Positions 1 through 7,998 of a stretch of DNA of 33,226 bases are shown here, piece by piece. The stretch lies in assembly GCA_030685065.1 (NCBI GenBank), contig JAUXQH010000126.1, forward strand, positions 1 to 33,226, in the 5' to 3' direction. A model generated the notes under the pieces. That model made no database searches. It worked only from the letters and a program-made list of their open reading frames with translations, and was not told the DNA's origin. The DNA is from Pseudomonadota bacterium (GTDB lineage Bacteria > Myxococcota_A > UBA796 > SXON01). The position numbers and the translations under genes were made by a program. Numbering within the stretch: position 1 is the first letter of the stretch; each line of letters begins with the position of its first letter.

Positions 1-144
1 GCGGCGGATCTGCGCGCCTTCCTGACGCACGAGGTCGCGCCGGGCGTGATCGTCACGCTCGACCCGCGCCTCGTCGCCGACCCCGACCTCGTCCTCGCCC
101 GCATCTCCCGCGCCCTCACCCACCCGACCGGAGGCTCCCGATGA
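1..144 (+). CDS. 3' end of an unidentified protein (partial)
   Basis: An open frame enters at the first base and reads 47 codons to a TGA at 142-144. The visible C-terminus contains a segment LDPRLVADPDLVLARIS and ends in HPTGGSR. It has no motif I recognise. The TGA overlaps the ATG of the following VIT/VWA gene as ATGA, so the two are probably cotranscribed and translationally coupled. Codon use matches the neighbours. The start and most of the gene lie outside the window, so no function can be given. Confidence 0.7.
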   Translation, partial: AADLRAFLTHEVAPGVIVTLDPRLVADPDLVLARISRALTHPTGGSR

Positions 145-2615
145 CCCCGACCCTCACCGCTCAAGCGACCCCCGACCCCCGCGGCCTCGGGGGGCTCGTC
201 GCCCTCGTCGAGGGCGTGGAGCGCCCGCTTCCCCTGCGTGACGTGCGGGTACGCGCTCGCGTCGCCGGGGACTGCGCCCGAATCGAGGTGGAGCAGCGCT
301 ACGCGAACCCCTACGACGTTGCGCTCGAGGCCGTGCACCTGTTCCCGTTGCCCGAGAACGGCGCTGTCATCGCGATGGAGCTCCGCGCCGGGGACCTCGT
401 GGTCCGCGCGGACTGCCGCGAGCGAAAGGAGGCCGAGGCGACCTTCGCGGCCGCGCGGGAGGCCGGCCACCGCGCCGCCCTGCTCACCGCCGAGCGCGCC
501 GACATCCACACCCTCCGCGTGACCAACCTGCCCCCCCGCACCGAAGTGGTCGTGCGCCTCGTGGTGATCGAGCGTCTCGAGACGGTCGACGGGCGCACCC
601 AGCTCCGCTTTCCCACCACCATCGCGCCGCGCTACCTGCCCGGCACCCCGATCGGGCACACCGGCCCCGGCATCCTGCCCGACACCGATCACGTGCCGGA
701 CGCGTCGCGGCTTCAGCCGCCCGTGCTCGTCGGCGGCGGCGCGAAGCTCGACCTGGAGGTGCACATCCTCGGCGCCGTGCGCACGGTCGAGTCCTCGCTG
801 CACGTGGCCAAGGTGACGCTCGACGATCACAGCGTGCGGGTCGCCCCGCAGGGCGGCGCCACCGTCGACCGCGACTTCATCCTGACCTGGACCACCGCCG
901 TGGCGGACCGCACCGAGGCGCGCGCCTTCACGGACGGCGCGTACACCCTGGTCGTGGTCGATCCCCCGGGGAGCGTGCTGCCCACGCCGATCCCGCGCGA
1001 CGCGGTGTTCGTGGTCGACATCTCGGGCTCGATGGACGGCGGGAAGATGGAGGCCGCCAAGCGCGCGCTCATCAGCGCGCTCCATGGGCTCCTCCCAGGC
1101 GACCGCTTCCGCATCGTGGCGTTCGACGACAAGGTCGAGCACTTCCGCAAGACGTTCGCCGCCTACGACGATGCGTCGCTCGTCGCCGCCGACGCCTGGG
1201 TGGCCCGGCTCGCGCCCCGCGGCGGGACGGAGATGCTCCCGGCGATCCAGAGCGCGCTCGAAGGGGACACCCCCGCCGGGAGGCTCCGCACCGTGCTGTT
1301 CATCACCGACGGGCAGGCGCACAACGAGGTGGAGCTGGTCGCCGCCGTGGCCAATCGGCGCGGCACGGCGCGCTTCTTCAGCCTCGGCATCGACACCGCG
1401 GTGAACGGCGCCCTGCTCGGACGCCTGGCCCGCGTCGGCGGGGGTACCTGCGAGCTCTGCGCCCCGACGGACGACATCGAGGCCGTCATCGCCCGCATCG
1501 AGGCGCGCTTCGGCATGCCCCTCGCGGAGGCGGTGCGGATCGAGGGCGGCGAGGCCGCCGGCCCCCTCGACAACGTCCTGTTCTCCGGCCGCCCGGTGAC
1601 CGTGCTGCTCCGCGGCGCCCCCGCCACCGTCCGCATCTCGGGCCGGACCTCCGGCGGCCCGCTGGAAGCGACGGTGACCCCCACGCCCATCGACTTTCCG
1701 CTCGGGCCGCTGTGGGCGCGCGTACGGGTGGCCGATCTGGAGGACCGGCTCGCGCTCCGTCCTTTCGAGGAGGAGGCCCTGCGCGGCGAGATCCTCCGGG
1801 TGGCGCTCGAGCATCACATCGCGTCGCGGTTCACCGCGTTCGTGGCGGTGGAGACCTCCAGCCGGAGCACCGGCGAGCGGGTCGAGGTCGTGCAGCCCGC
1901 GATGGTGCCGCACGGCTGGGGGCCGGCGTTCGCGGCGCCCCCGGGCGTCGGAGGCGGGGGCGGTGCGCCACGGGGCATGCCGGCGCCGGCCATGGGGGCG
2001 AGGAGGATGGCGATGGCGCCGCCGCCGCCGCAGATGGTCGCGGAGAGCGCCTCGCGGAGCGGGGACTACGACGTGGACGGGAACGAGGACGCCCTGTTCG
2101 CCGCGGCCCCGTCCGCCGCGCCCTCCCGGTCGAAGGCGTCGAACCCGCTCAAGCGCGCGCTGAACAAGATGGTCGACAGCGTTCGCGGCTCCAGCGCCGC
2201 ACCCGCGCGCCCGGCGCCCGCCTCGCCCGCCCCGGCGGGCAGGTTCGAGCGCGCGGACGCGGCGTCGCCGCCCCAACCCAAGGCGGCGGCCCCCGAGCCG
2301 GGCGCCGAGCTCGCCGGCACCCAGTCCGCGGACGGCAGCTACGGGGGCGATGTGCACCGCACGGCTTCGGCGCTCCTCGCCCTGGTGCTGCTCGGCAACA
2401 CCCGGATCGTGGGCCTGCGGAAGCGCGCCGTGCTCAAGGCGGCCGCGTGGCTCGCGGCCCACGCCGCGGATCCCCACGCCTCCGTGGCGCTCGCGGCCCT
2501 CAACCGGAAGGAGCGCGGAGATGACGCCGGCCGCAAGATCGAGCTCCAGATGCTCGTCGAGGACACGCCGGAAGGGCGCATCCTCGGTCAGGTGATGATC
2601 GGCGCTTCCGCGTGA
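141..2615 (+). CDS. VIT and von Willebrand factor A domain protein
   Basis: Predicted 824-residue protein. Residues about 20-150 match the VIT (inter-alpha-trypsin inhibitor) domain, with the typical ...YANPYDVALEAVHLFPLPENGAV stretch (split here: YANPYDVALEA, then HLFPLPENGAV). Residues about 285-455 form a VWA domain with an intact metal-ion site DISGSMD near residue 293 and a later FITDGQAHNE. A long Gly/Ala/Pro-rich linker follows (about 583-730), then a short helical C-terminal segment. Such proteins are thought to act as metal-dependent adhesion or scaffold proteins. No signal peptide, lipobox or sorting signal is visible, so cytoplasmic location or an unusual export route are both possible. 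The ATG overlaps the upstream stop as ATGA, which supports this start. It converges on the next gene across a hairpin. Domain call firm, role unknown. Confidence 0.9.
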   Translation: MTPTLTAQATPDPRGLGGLVALVEGVERPLPLRDVRVRARVAGDCARIEVEQRYANPYDVALEAVHLFPLPENGAVIAMELRAGDLVVRADCRERKEAEATFAAAREAGHRAALLTAERADIHTLRVTNLPPRTEVVVRLVVIERLETVDGRTQLRFPTTIAPRYLPGTPIGHTGPGILPDTDHVPDASRLQPPVLVGGGAKLDLEVHILGAVRTVESSLHVAKVTLDDHSVRVAPQGGATVDRDFILTWTTAVADRTEARAFTDGAYTLVVVDPPGSVLPTPIPRDAVFVVDISGSMDGGKMEAAKRALISALHGLLPGDRFRIVAFDDKVEHFRKTFAAYDDASLVAADAWVARLAPRGGTEMLPAIQSALEGDTPAGRLRTVLFITDGQAHNEVELVAAVANRRGTARFFSLGIDTAVNGALLGRLARVGGGTCELCAPTDDIEAVIARIEARFGMPLAEAVRIEGGEAAGPLDNVLFSGRPVTVLLRGAPATVRISGRTSGGPLEATVTPTPIDFPLGPLWARVRVADLEDRLALRPFEEEALRGEILRVALEHHIASRFTAFVAVETSSRSTGERVEVVQPAMVPHGWGPAFAAPPGVGGGGGAPRGMPAPAMGARRMAMAPPPPQMVAESASRSGDYDVDGNEDALFAAAPSAAPSRSKASNPLKRALNKMVDSVRGSSAAPARPAPASPAPAGRFERADAASPPQPKAAAPEPGAELAGTQSADGSYGGDVHRTASALLALVLLGNTRIVGLRKRAVLKAAAWLAAHAADPHASVALAALNRKERGDDAGRKIELQMLVEDTPEGRILGQVMIGASA

Positions 2616-2640
2616 CGGGCGTGGCGGGGTGACGCAGGTG

Positions 2641-2677
2641 TAGCGCCCGTCGCTCCCCTGGGGGACGACGGGCGCTA
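2641..2677. terminator. Hairpin between convergent genes
   Basis: A perfect 12-bp inverted repeat, TAGCGCCCGTCG at 2641-2652 and CGACGGGCGCTA at 2666-2677, encloses a 13-base loop that can itself pair partly (CCCC/GGGG). It lies 25 bases past the stop of the VIT/VWA gene and 28 bases past the stop of the convergent membrane-protein gene. Position and symmetry fit a bidirectional terminator. There is no clear U-run on either side, so it may be a Rho-assisted or RNA-end-stabilising hairpin. Confidence 0.65.
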
Positions 2678-2683
2678 CCCGTT

Positions 2684-2715
2684 GGGGATCAGGGCTCCCC
2701 GGGGATCAGTGCTCC
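2684..2715. repeat. 15-bp near-perfect direct repeat at a gene end
   Basis: GGGGATCAGGGCTCC (2684-2698) is repeated as GGGGATCAGTGCTCC (2701-2715) with one mismatch and a two-base gap. The second copy contains the stop codon of the minus-strand membrane protein (2706-2708). The first copy would give an equivalent stop if frame were kept. It looks like a small slippage duplication with no evident function. Confidence 0.6.
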
Positions 2716-3815
2716 TTGATCGGAGCCACCCCACCCCCGGCCACCGCCAACGTCGCGGGAACCTCCTTCGGGGCGCCCGCCGCGCCGCCCAGGGCCGCCG
2801 CCGCGAGGCCGACGACCATGGCCAGGAAGGTCCAGAACATCAGGCTTCCGAGGGCGGCGGACACGTTTTCCGTCACCTGCGCCGCGTTCTGTTGAACCTG
2901 CTGGGTGGTCGTACCGATGGTCGCGCGGAGCTGGCTCCAATTCTGGATCCAATTGTCCACGACCCGCCCCGCCTCGGCCTGGTTCAGGTCGGTGCGTGCC
3001 ACGATGACATTGATGGCATCCTGCCGGTCGACCTCGTTCACGACCCCTTCGCCCTGCACGGCGAGGCGTCCGAGCGCCGCCTGGATGGCGTCGAAGGCGT
3101 TGGCCCCCGGCTGCTGCGCGGCCTCCCCCGCGGCCGCGCCGGCCTCTCCGCGCGCCTCTCCGACCTCGCGCCGTAGCGCGTCCGGCTGGAGTTGCGGATC
3201 GCCGGTCTGCTCGAGGAACCGGCTGATCTCCGTGCCGAACGAGCCGGGCGTGATCCCTTCCTGCCGGAGCTGCTCGCCCACCGCGGGCGCCACCGCGCTC
3301 ACCCCCTCCCCGACCAGGCCCAGCGTCGAGCCGAGGATGCCGAACGCGCCGGAGACCACCCCGCCCACGAGGTTGGCCACCAGCCACGTCGAGAACAGTG
3401 TCGCGAGGCCCCAGGCCACGATCCCATGCAACATCGCATCCGCACGACGGGGCACCCCCGCGAGCCGCCCCGCGGCGTACCCCCCCGCGTACAACGCGAG
3501 CACGGTCGTGACCAACAGCCAGATTCCGGTGCCCACCCCGAGCCCCTCGAAGGTCTGGACCTCGGTGGCCGGCTTGATGGTGCCGAAGGCGACGGCGAGC
3601 CCGAGGGTGCCGAGCACCAGCTCGACGACCAACGCGACGACCAACCCCGCGAAGATTGCACCCCAGGAAACCCGCCGCTCGATGGCGGGCGCCACCGCCG
3701 CGTACGGGAAGGGAAAGGGCCGGTAGAAGGCCGCGTCATACGGTTCTGGGCCCGCTGCGTCCGCACGGGGAGGCAACCTGCCTCCGGGACCCGTGACCGG
3801 GATATCGTCTGCCAT
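2706..3815 (-). CDS. Multi-pass membrane protein, PhnA-like / TIGR04086-like
   Basis: Predicted 369 residues. A proline-rich cytoplasmic N-terminus of about 48 residues is followed by three hydrophobic segments (about 50-77, 96-119, 129-160), a polar, Gln/Ala-rich middle region (about 170-320) likely to be helical, and a last hydrophobic segment near 325-345. The first segment, RVSWGAIFAGLVVALVV, is the hallmark of a poorly characterised membrane family often labelled 'PhnA-like' in proteobacterial genomes. The link to phosphonate metabolism is only a name. I start at the ATG at 3815, not the in-frame ATG at 3830, because GGAGGTGGAG lies just before 3815 as a strong ribosome-binding site. It is divergent from the CHASE/EAL gene and convergent with the VIT/VWA gene. 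Function unknown. Confidence 0.8.
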   Translation of the reverse strand: MADDIPVTGPGGRLPPRADAAGPEPYDAAFYRPFPFPYAAVAPAIERRVSWGAIFAGLVVALVVELVLGTLGLAVAFGTIKPATEVQTFEGLGVGTGIWLLVTTVLALYAGGYAAGRLAGVPRRADAMLHGIVAWGLATLFSTWLVANLVGGVVSGAFGILGSTLGLVGEGVSAVAPAVGEQLRQEGITPGSFGTEISRFLEQTGDPQLQPDALRREVGEARGEAGAAAGEAAQQPGANAFDAIQAALGRLAVQGEGVVNEVDRQDAINVIVARTDLNQAEAGRVVDNWIQNWSQLRATIGTTTQQVQQNAAQVTENVSAALGSLMFWTFLAMVVGLAAAALGGAAGAPKEVPATLAVAGGGVAPIKEH

Positions 3816-4091
3816 GCTCCACCTCCGCATTGCTGTCAGGAATCGGGAACGATTGCTGCCACAAGATAGGACGCGCGCAGCCCGCGGCGACCTCCACAGT
3901 CAACTCAGGAACGAAATAACGACACCGAGCGAAATAAAGCAACAGTCACGCGCGCTCGAGGGGCACCCAAGCGAGCGAGGGTGAGGGCTACCCGGGCTCG
4001 ACACCCGGTTCCTCAACGATGGCAGAACGTGGTTCGGAGACGCTTGCCGTTCGGGGATGGCGGCCACAGGGTTCCGGCACACCGGATCGTG
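3816..4091. promoter_or_regulatory. Divergent intergenic region with a repeated CGAAATAA element
   Basis: About 276 bases separate the minus-strand membrane protein from the likely start of the plus-strand EAL protein. The stretch near 3905-3940 is the most AT-rich part and holds two exact copies of CGAAATAA (3912-3919 and 3930-3937), 18 bases apart. They could be an operator pair or part of a promoter. Reading frame stays open from 3981 into the EAL gene, but the peptide before residue 38 (Arg-rich, low hydrophobicity) does not look like a real N-terminus. No convincing -35/-10 pair or RNA element was recognised. Confidence 0.35.
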
Positions 4092-6875
4092 ATGACCGCG
4101 CCTGCCGCTCCCGAGCACCCGCCTGCCACGTCCAAGCGCCCCACGTTCAAGCGCCCAGGGCCGATCCTCTCCTGGGCCGCCGTGGTGGCGCTGATGGTCG
4201 GGATCGTGTTCTCCCTCGTCGCGTTCTGGGGGTTGCGCGGCTGGGAGCGCGCGGCCGCCCTCCAGCGGGCCGAGGCCCACTTCGAGGAGCAGGCCGAGCA
4301 CGTGAGCCTGCTCGTCCAGCGGGAGGTGTCGCGACACCTGGCCACGGTCGAGGCGGTGGAGGCGTTGTTCGAGGCGTCGGAGGTGGTCACCCGCGCGGAG
4401 TTCGACACCTTCACCCGCGTCCTCCTCGCGCGAAACCCCAACATCCGCCGGTTCGCCTGGGCCCCGCAGGTGAGCCGCGAGGAGCGGAGCGCCTTTGAAG
4501 CCGGCGTTCGGCGCGGGCTCCCCGGCTTCGAGGTGCGCGCGGGCGCGGGCGGGACGGGCGAGGTGCTCTTCCCGATCGAGTTCATGTCCCCGTCGGTCGG
4601 CCCCGCCGAGCTCGGGCTCGATCTCGCCAGCGTGCCCGCGCTACGAGACGCCGCGATGGACGCGGCGAGCAGGGGCAGAGGGGTGGCGGTCGGCCCGCTC
4701 CCGCTCGCCCCCCTGGGAGGTGGAGAGGGAGTGGGCGTGGCCGTGCTGGTCCCCTTCTACCGGGCTCCCACCGAGGCCGGGGGGCCCGTCCTGCGCGGGT
4801 TCGTGGTCGAGCTGCTCGACATCGCGACGACAGTCCGCACGGCCGTCGGAGATCGCTCGCTCGACGCCTGGCTCTCCGACTCCGCCGGCCAGCCGCTCAT
4901 GGCCTGGCACGCGGGCGTCCCGATGGAGGCGACGCACGCGCCCCCGACGACCGCGGGGGCCACCCAGAGCCGGCTCATCGTGGGGGACCAGCTCTGGATC
5001 CTCACGCTCGCGCCCTCCCAAGCCGCCGTGCCGTACGGGCCTGGCGGCGCCGCGTGGTTCGTCCTGTCGGTGGGGCTGGCGGCGTCGGCGGGCGGCGCGG
5101 CGTACCTGGAGCGCTTGCGAAGGCACGCCGAGGCGCTGTCCGCGGCGAACGCCGCGCTCAACCGGGAGATGACCTGGCGCAAGGAAGCCGAGCGCACCCG
5201 CGAGCGGCTGTCCGACGTGGTGGACGCAACCAGCGATCTGGTGGCGATGGCCGACCCCGGAGACCACCTGTTCTACCTCAACCCCGCAGGCCGCGCGCTC
5301 GTGGGCCTGGGCGAGCGGGAGGACGTCGGTCGCACCCTGCTCACCGATCTCATGAGCCACGAGAGCCGCGTCCGCATCCCCCCTCCCGGCCCTGAACCCG
5401 AGGCCAGCCTCTGGCAGGGGGAGATCGAGCTGTGTAGCCCCGACGGGACCGAGATCCCCGCGCTGGGGGTCATCCAGACGCACCTCGGCGCGGACGGCGC
5501 GGTCGAGTACCGGTCGGCCATCGCCCACGACATCCGCGAGCGCAAGGCGGCCGAGCGCCAGCTCGAGCGGCATGCCTACTACGACGAGCTGACCGACCTC
5601 CCAAATCGGCGGCTGCTCGAGCGCCGGCTCGGCGAGGCCATCGGCGGGGATGGGGGCGCGGGGCGTGTGGCCGTCCTCCTGGTGAACCCGGATCGTTTCC
5701 GGTTCGTCAGCTATGCCCTGGGGCCCGCCTACCGCGACCTGACCATGCGCGCGTTGGCGCGACGATTCGAGGCCCTGGTGCGCCCTGGGGAGACGCTCAC
5801 CCACTACGTGGGCGACACGTTCGCCCTGGTCCTGCCGGAGGCCGGCTTCGCCCGTGTGCAGCGAGTGCGGGACGCGCTGTTCGAGGCGATGGCCGAGCCC
5901 CTGACCGTCGACGGCGCGGACGTGCGGCTGGGCATCAGCATCGGCGCCTGCTTCTACCCCGACGACGGGGGCGACGTAGCCGCCCTCCTCCGGTACGCCG
6001 ACGCCGCGCTGAACGAGGCGATGGAGGAGGGCGGGGGCAGCTGCCAGTTCTTCACGAGCGAACTGCACCAGCGTCTGCAGGAGCGCGTCACGATCGAGGC
6101 CGAGCTGCGGTGCGCCCTCGAGCGGGACGAGCTCACCCTCTACTACCAGCCGCAGGTCGACCTCGCGAGCGGTCGGCTCGCGGGGGTGGAAGCCCTGCTG
6201 CGGTGGCGCCATCCGCGGCTCGGGCTCCTCGGTCCGGGCCACTTCGTGAAGATCGCGGAGGAGAGCCGCCTGATCCTGCCAATCGGCGACTGGGCAATCG
6301 AGAACGCCTGCCGCCAGGCGCGGAAATGGCGCGAGGCCGGTGTGCCGCCCCTCCAGATCGGCGTGAACGTGTCCGCCTCGCAGCTTGGCCAGGCGGACCT
6401 GGAGGGACGGATCCGCCGCGCGATGCGGGAGGGGCGCATCCACCCGGGCGAGCTCGAGCTCGAGCTCACGGAGTCCGCGTTGATGGCGGACCCCGACGAA
6501 GTGCGGGAGATCTTCGGGCGGCTGCGCGACAACGGGTGCCGGATCGCCATCGACGACTTCGGCACCGGCTACTCGTGCCTGAGCTATCTGAAGCAACTCC
6601 CGGTCGACCGGCTCAAGATCGACCAATCGTTCGTGCGCGACGTCGTAACCGACGCAAGCTCGGCCGGCATCGTCCGCACCATCATCGCCATGGCCGGCCA
6701 CATCGGGCTCGCCACCATCGCCGAGGGTGTGTCCGACGCCGCACAGGTCGACTTCCTGCGCAGGGAGGGCTGCCCCGAAATCCAAGGCTACTTCGTCAGC
6801 CGCCCCGTCCCCCCGGACGAGATCCCTCCCTTGGAGAGCGCCCTTCGCGCCCAACCGCTGATGAGCATGGCGTAG
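4092..6875 (+). CDS. Membrane CHASE-PAS-GGDEF(degenerate)-EAL protein, probable c-di-GMP phosphodiesterase
   Basis: Predicted 927 residues from the ATG at 4092. An in-frame ATG at 3981 would add 37 unlikely residues. Order: transmembrane helix about 18-42; periplasmic CHASE-type sensor (about 60-275, with FDTFTRVLLARNPNIRRFAW typical); second transmembrane helix near 316-336; a coiled linker; PAS (about 375-490); GGDEF fold (about 500-650); EAL (about 665-920). The GGDEF signature reads VGDTF (573-577) and the upstream inhibitory site reads RPGE rather than RxxD, so cyclase activity is unlikely. The EAL domain keeps EALLRW (residue 700 on), NVSASQ, ELTES, DDFGTGYS, LKIDQSF, AEGV and QGYF, all expected of an active phosphodiesterase. 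It probably hydrolyses c-di-GMP in response to a periplasmic cue, with the dead GGDEF as a possible GTP-sensing or dimerisation module. Confidence 0.88.
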   Translation: MTAPAAPEHPPATSKRPTFKRPGPILSWAAVVALMVGIVFSLVAFWGLRGWERAAALQRAEAHFEEQAEHVSLLVQREVSRHLATVEAVEALFEASEVVTRAEFDTFTRVLLARNPNIRRFAWAPQVSREERSAFEAGVRRGLPGFEVRAGAGGTGEVLFPIEFMSPSVGPAELGLDLASVPALRDAAMDAASRGRGVAVGPLPLAPLGGGEGVGVAVLVPFYRAPTEAGGPVLRGFVVELLDIATTVRTAVGDRSLDAWLSDSAGQPLMAWHAGVPMEATHAPPTTAGATQSRLIVGDQLWILTLAPSQAAVPYGPGGAAWFVLSVGLAASAGGAAYLERLRRHAEALSAANAALNREMTWRKEAERTRERLSDVVDATSDLVAMADPGDHLFYLNPAGRALVGLGEREDVGRTLLTDLMSHESRVRIPPPGPEPEASLWQGEIELCSPDGTEIPALGVIQTHLGADGAVEYRSAIAHDIRERKAAERQLERHAYYDELTDLPNRRLLERRLGEAIGGDGGAGRVAVLLVNPDRFRFVSYALGPAYRDLTMRALARRFEALVRPGETLTHYVGDTFALVLPEAGFARVQRVRDALFEAMAEPLTVDGADVRLGISIGACFYPDDGGDVAALLRYADAALNEAMEEGGGSCQFFTSELHQRLQERVTIEAELRCALERDELTLYYQPQVDLASGRLAGVEALLRWRHPRLGLLGPGHFVKIAEESRLILPIGDWAIENACRQARKWREAGVPPLQIGVNVSASQLGQADLEGRIRRAMREGRIHPGELELELTESALMADPDEVREIFGRLRDNGCRIAIDDFGTGYSCLSYLKQLPVDRLKIDQSFVRDVVTDASSAGIVRTIIAMAGHIGLATIAEGVSDAAQVDFLRREGCPEIQGYFVSRPVPPDEIPPLESALRAQPLMSMA

Positions 6876-6931
6876 CCGGTCGATTGAATCCGCCGACGAC
6901 GACCAGCACCCACACACTCCGTCCTGTGGTG

Positions 6932-6941
6932 CCAACGTTGG
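6932..6941. promoter_or_regulatory. 10-bp palindrome upstream of the binding-protein/kinase unit
   Basis: CCAACGTTGG is a perfect palindrome 71 bases before the first possible start of the solute-binding protein gene. It sits in the 127-base gap after the EAL gene. It could be a repressor or activator half-site pair. No second copy was noticed in the window, so this is only a candidate. Confidence 0.25.
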
Positions 6942-6995
6942 GACACGCCGTCCTCGCGATCCAGCTTTTTCAGTGATTACGCTCTGTTTTCCTCC

Positions 6996-7014
6996 TGTGT
7001 AGGTGCTCCGCATG
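6996..7014 (+). promoter_or_regulatory. TGTGTAG-N9-ATG leaderless-type promoter candidate (binding-protein gene)
   Basis: TGTGTAG at 6996-7002 is followed by nine bases and the ATG at 7012. The same heptamer at the same distance precedes two histidine kinase genes in this window. The hexamer TAGGTG is a poorer -10 match than the other two copies (its last base is not T). The TAG is also an in-frame stop, which limits how far upstream the protein can start. Confidence 0.4.
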
Positions 7015-7998
7015 CGTTGGATGAGTCGGAGGAGCGTGCTCGGAAGCGCGAGCCTCGCCCTCGCTGGGTCGATTTTGCCCGGATGCGCCCGGCGCGTCGA
7101 GCCGCTCCGCCTCGGCCTCCACCCCTGGCCAGCGAACGATCTGTACTTCCTCGCGGACCAACTCGGGCACTACGAAGGCGCACCGATCCGGATCGTGGAC
7201 TACACGTCCGCGGAGCAGGGGCTCCAGGCCGTCCGGAACGGCGTCGCCGAGCTTTACCCGTGCACGCTCGACGAGGCGCTGCTTCTCGCGTCGGACCTGC
7301 CCGACGTGCGCGTCGTCCAGGTGCTCGACACCTCCCACGGGGCTGACGTCATCCTCGCCCATGCGGACATCCCCTCGCTCGAGGCGCTTCGGGGGCGGCG
7401 GATCGGCTACGAGGCGACCTCGCTCGGCGCCTATGTGCTGAGCCGCGGCCTCGCCACGGCGGGGCTGACCCCGGCGGACGTGACCCCTGTGTTCCTCCAG
7501 GTGGACGAACACGAGCGGGCGTTCCTCGAGCGCCGCGTGGACGCCGTGGTCACGTACGAACCGGTGCGCAGCCGTCTCCTCGCGGCCGGGGCCAGCGTTG
7601 TCTTTGACAGCACGCGAATCCCGGGGGAGATCGTGGATGTCCTCGTGACGTTGTCGCCCGTTCTCGAGCGCCAGCCCGACATCCTGGTGACGGTCGTCCG
7701 CGGTTGGCTGCTCGCCGCGGAACATCTGAGCACGCGCCCGCGGGAGGCGGCGGAAGCGCTGGCGCCGCGCCTGACCCTGCCCGCCGACCAGGTCCTCGAC
7801 GCCTTCGCGGGCATCCACCTCGCCGACCTCGCCGAAAACCGCGCCTTCCTCGAGGGGACGCCCCCAGGCCTCACCGACGCGGCCCGGCGGCTCGGGGAAA
7901 CCATGGTGGCCAACCGGTTCCTCAGTCGGGCGCCCGACCTGGAGCGGCTCTTCGACGCCCGCATCGTCGCCCGGATCTCGCTTTCGAGCCGTAGATGA
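7003..7998 (+). CDS. NMT1/SsuA-type solute-binding lipoprotein
   Basis: Predicted 331 residues from a GTG at 7003, or 328 from the ATG at 7012, which I think more likely. The N-terminus MSRRSVLG followed by a hydrophobic run and the lipobox LPGC shows an exported lipoprotein with a Tat-like twin arginine. The mature part has the periplasmic binding fold of the nitrate/sulfonate/bicarbonate (NMT1/THI5-like) family: LRLGLHPWPANDLYFLAD at its start, GVAELYPCTLDEAL and LRGRRIGYEATSLGAYVL later. No ABC permease or ATPase gene lies nearby. Instead the stop overlaps the start of a histidine kinase as ATGA (7995-7998). This points to a sensing role: the protein may bind a small ligand and report it to the kinase's periplasmic domain. 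The ligand cannot be read from the sequence. Confidence 0.85.
   Translation: MLRMRWMSRRSVLGSASLALAGSILPGCARRVEPLRLGLHPWPANDLYFLADQLGHYEGAPIRIVDYTSAEQGLQAVRNGVAELYPCTLDEALLLASDLPDVRVVQVLDTSHGADVILAHADIPSLEALRGRRIGYEATSLGAYVLSRGLATAGLTPADVTPVFLQVDEHERAFLERRVDAVVTYEPVRSRLLAAGASVVFDSTRIPGEIVDVLVTLSPVLERQPDILVTVVRGWLLAAEHLSTRPREAAEALAPRLTLPADQVLDAFAGIHLADLAENRAFLEGTPPGLTDAARRLGETMVANRFLSRAPDLERLFDARIVARISLSSRR

Noticed and set aside
3981..4091. ATG at 3981 as the start of the EAL protein
   Set aside because: It adds 37 Arg-rich residues before a typical N-terminal membrane anchor and has no ribosome-binding site that I can see; the start at 4092 is preferred, though its own site is weak.
4641..7013. 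790-codon minus-strand open frame opposite the EAL gene
   Set aside because: Shadow of a firmly identified CHASE-PAS-GGDEF-EAL gene; no domain or plausible start.
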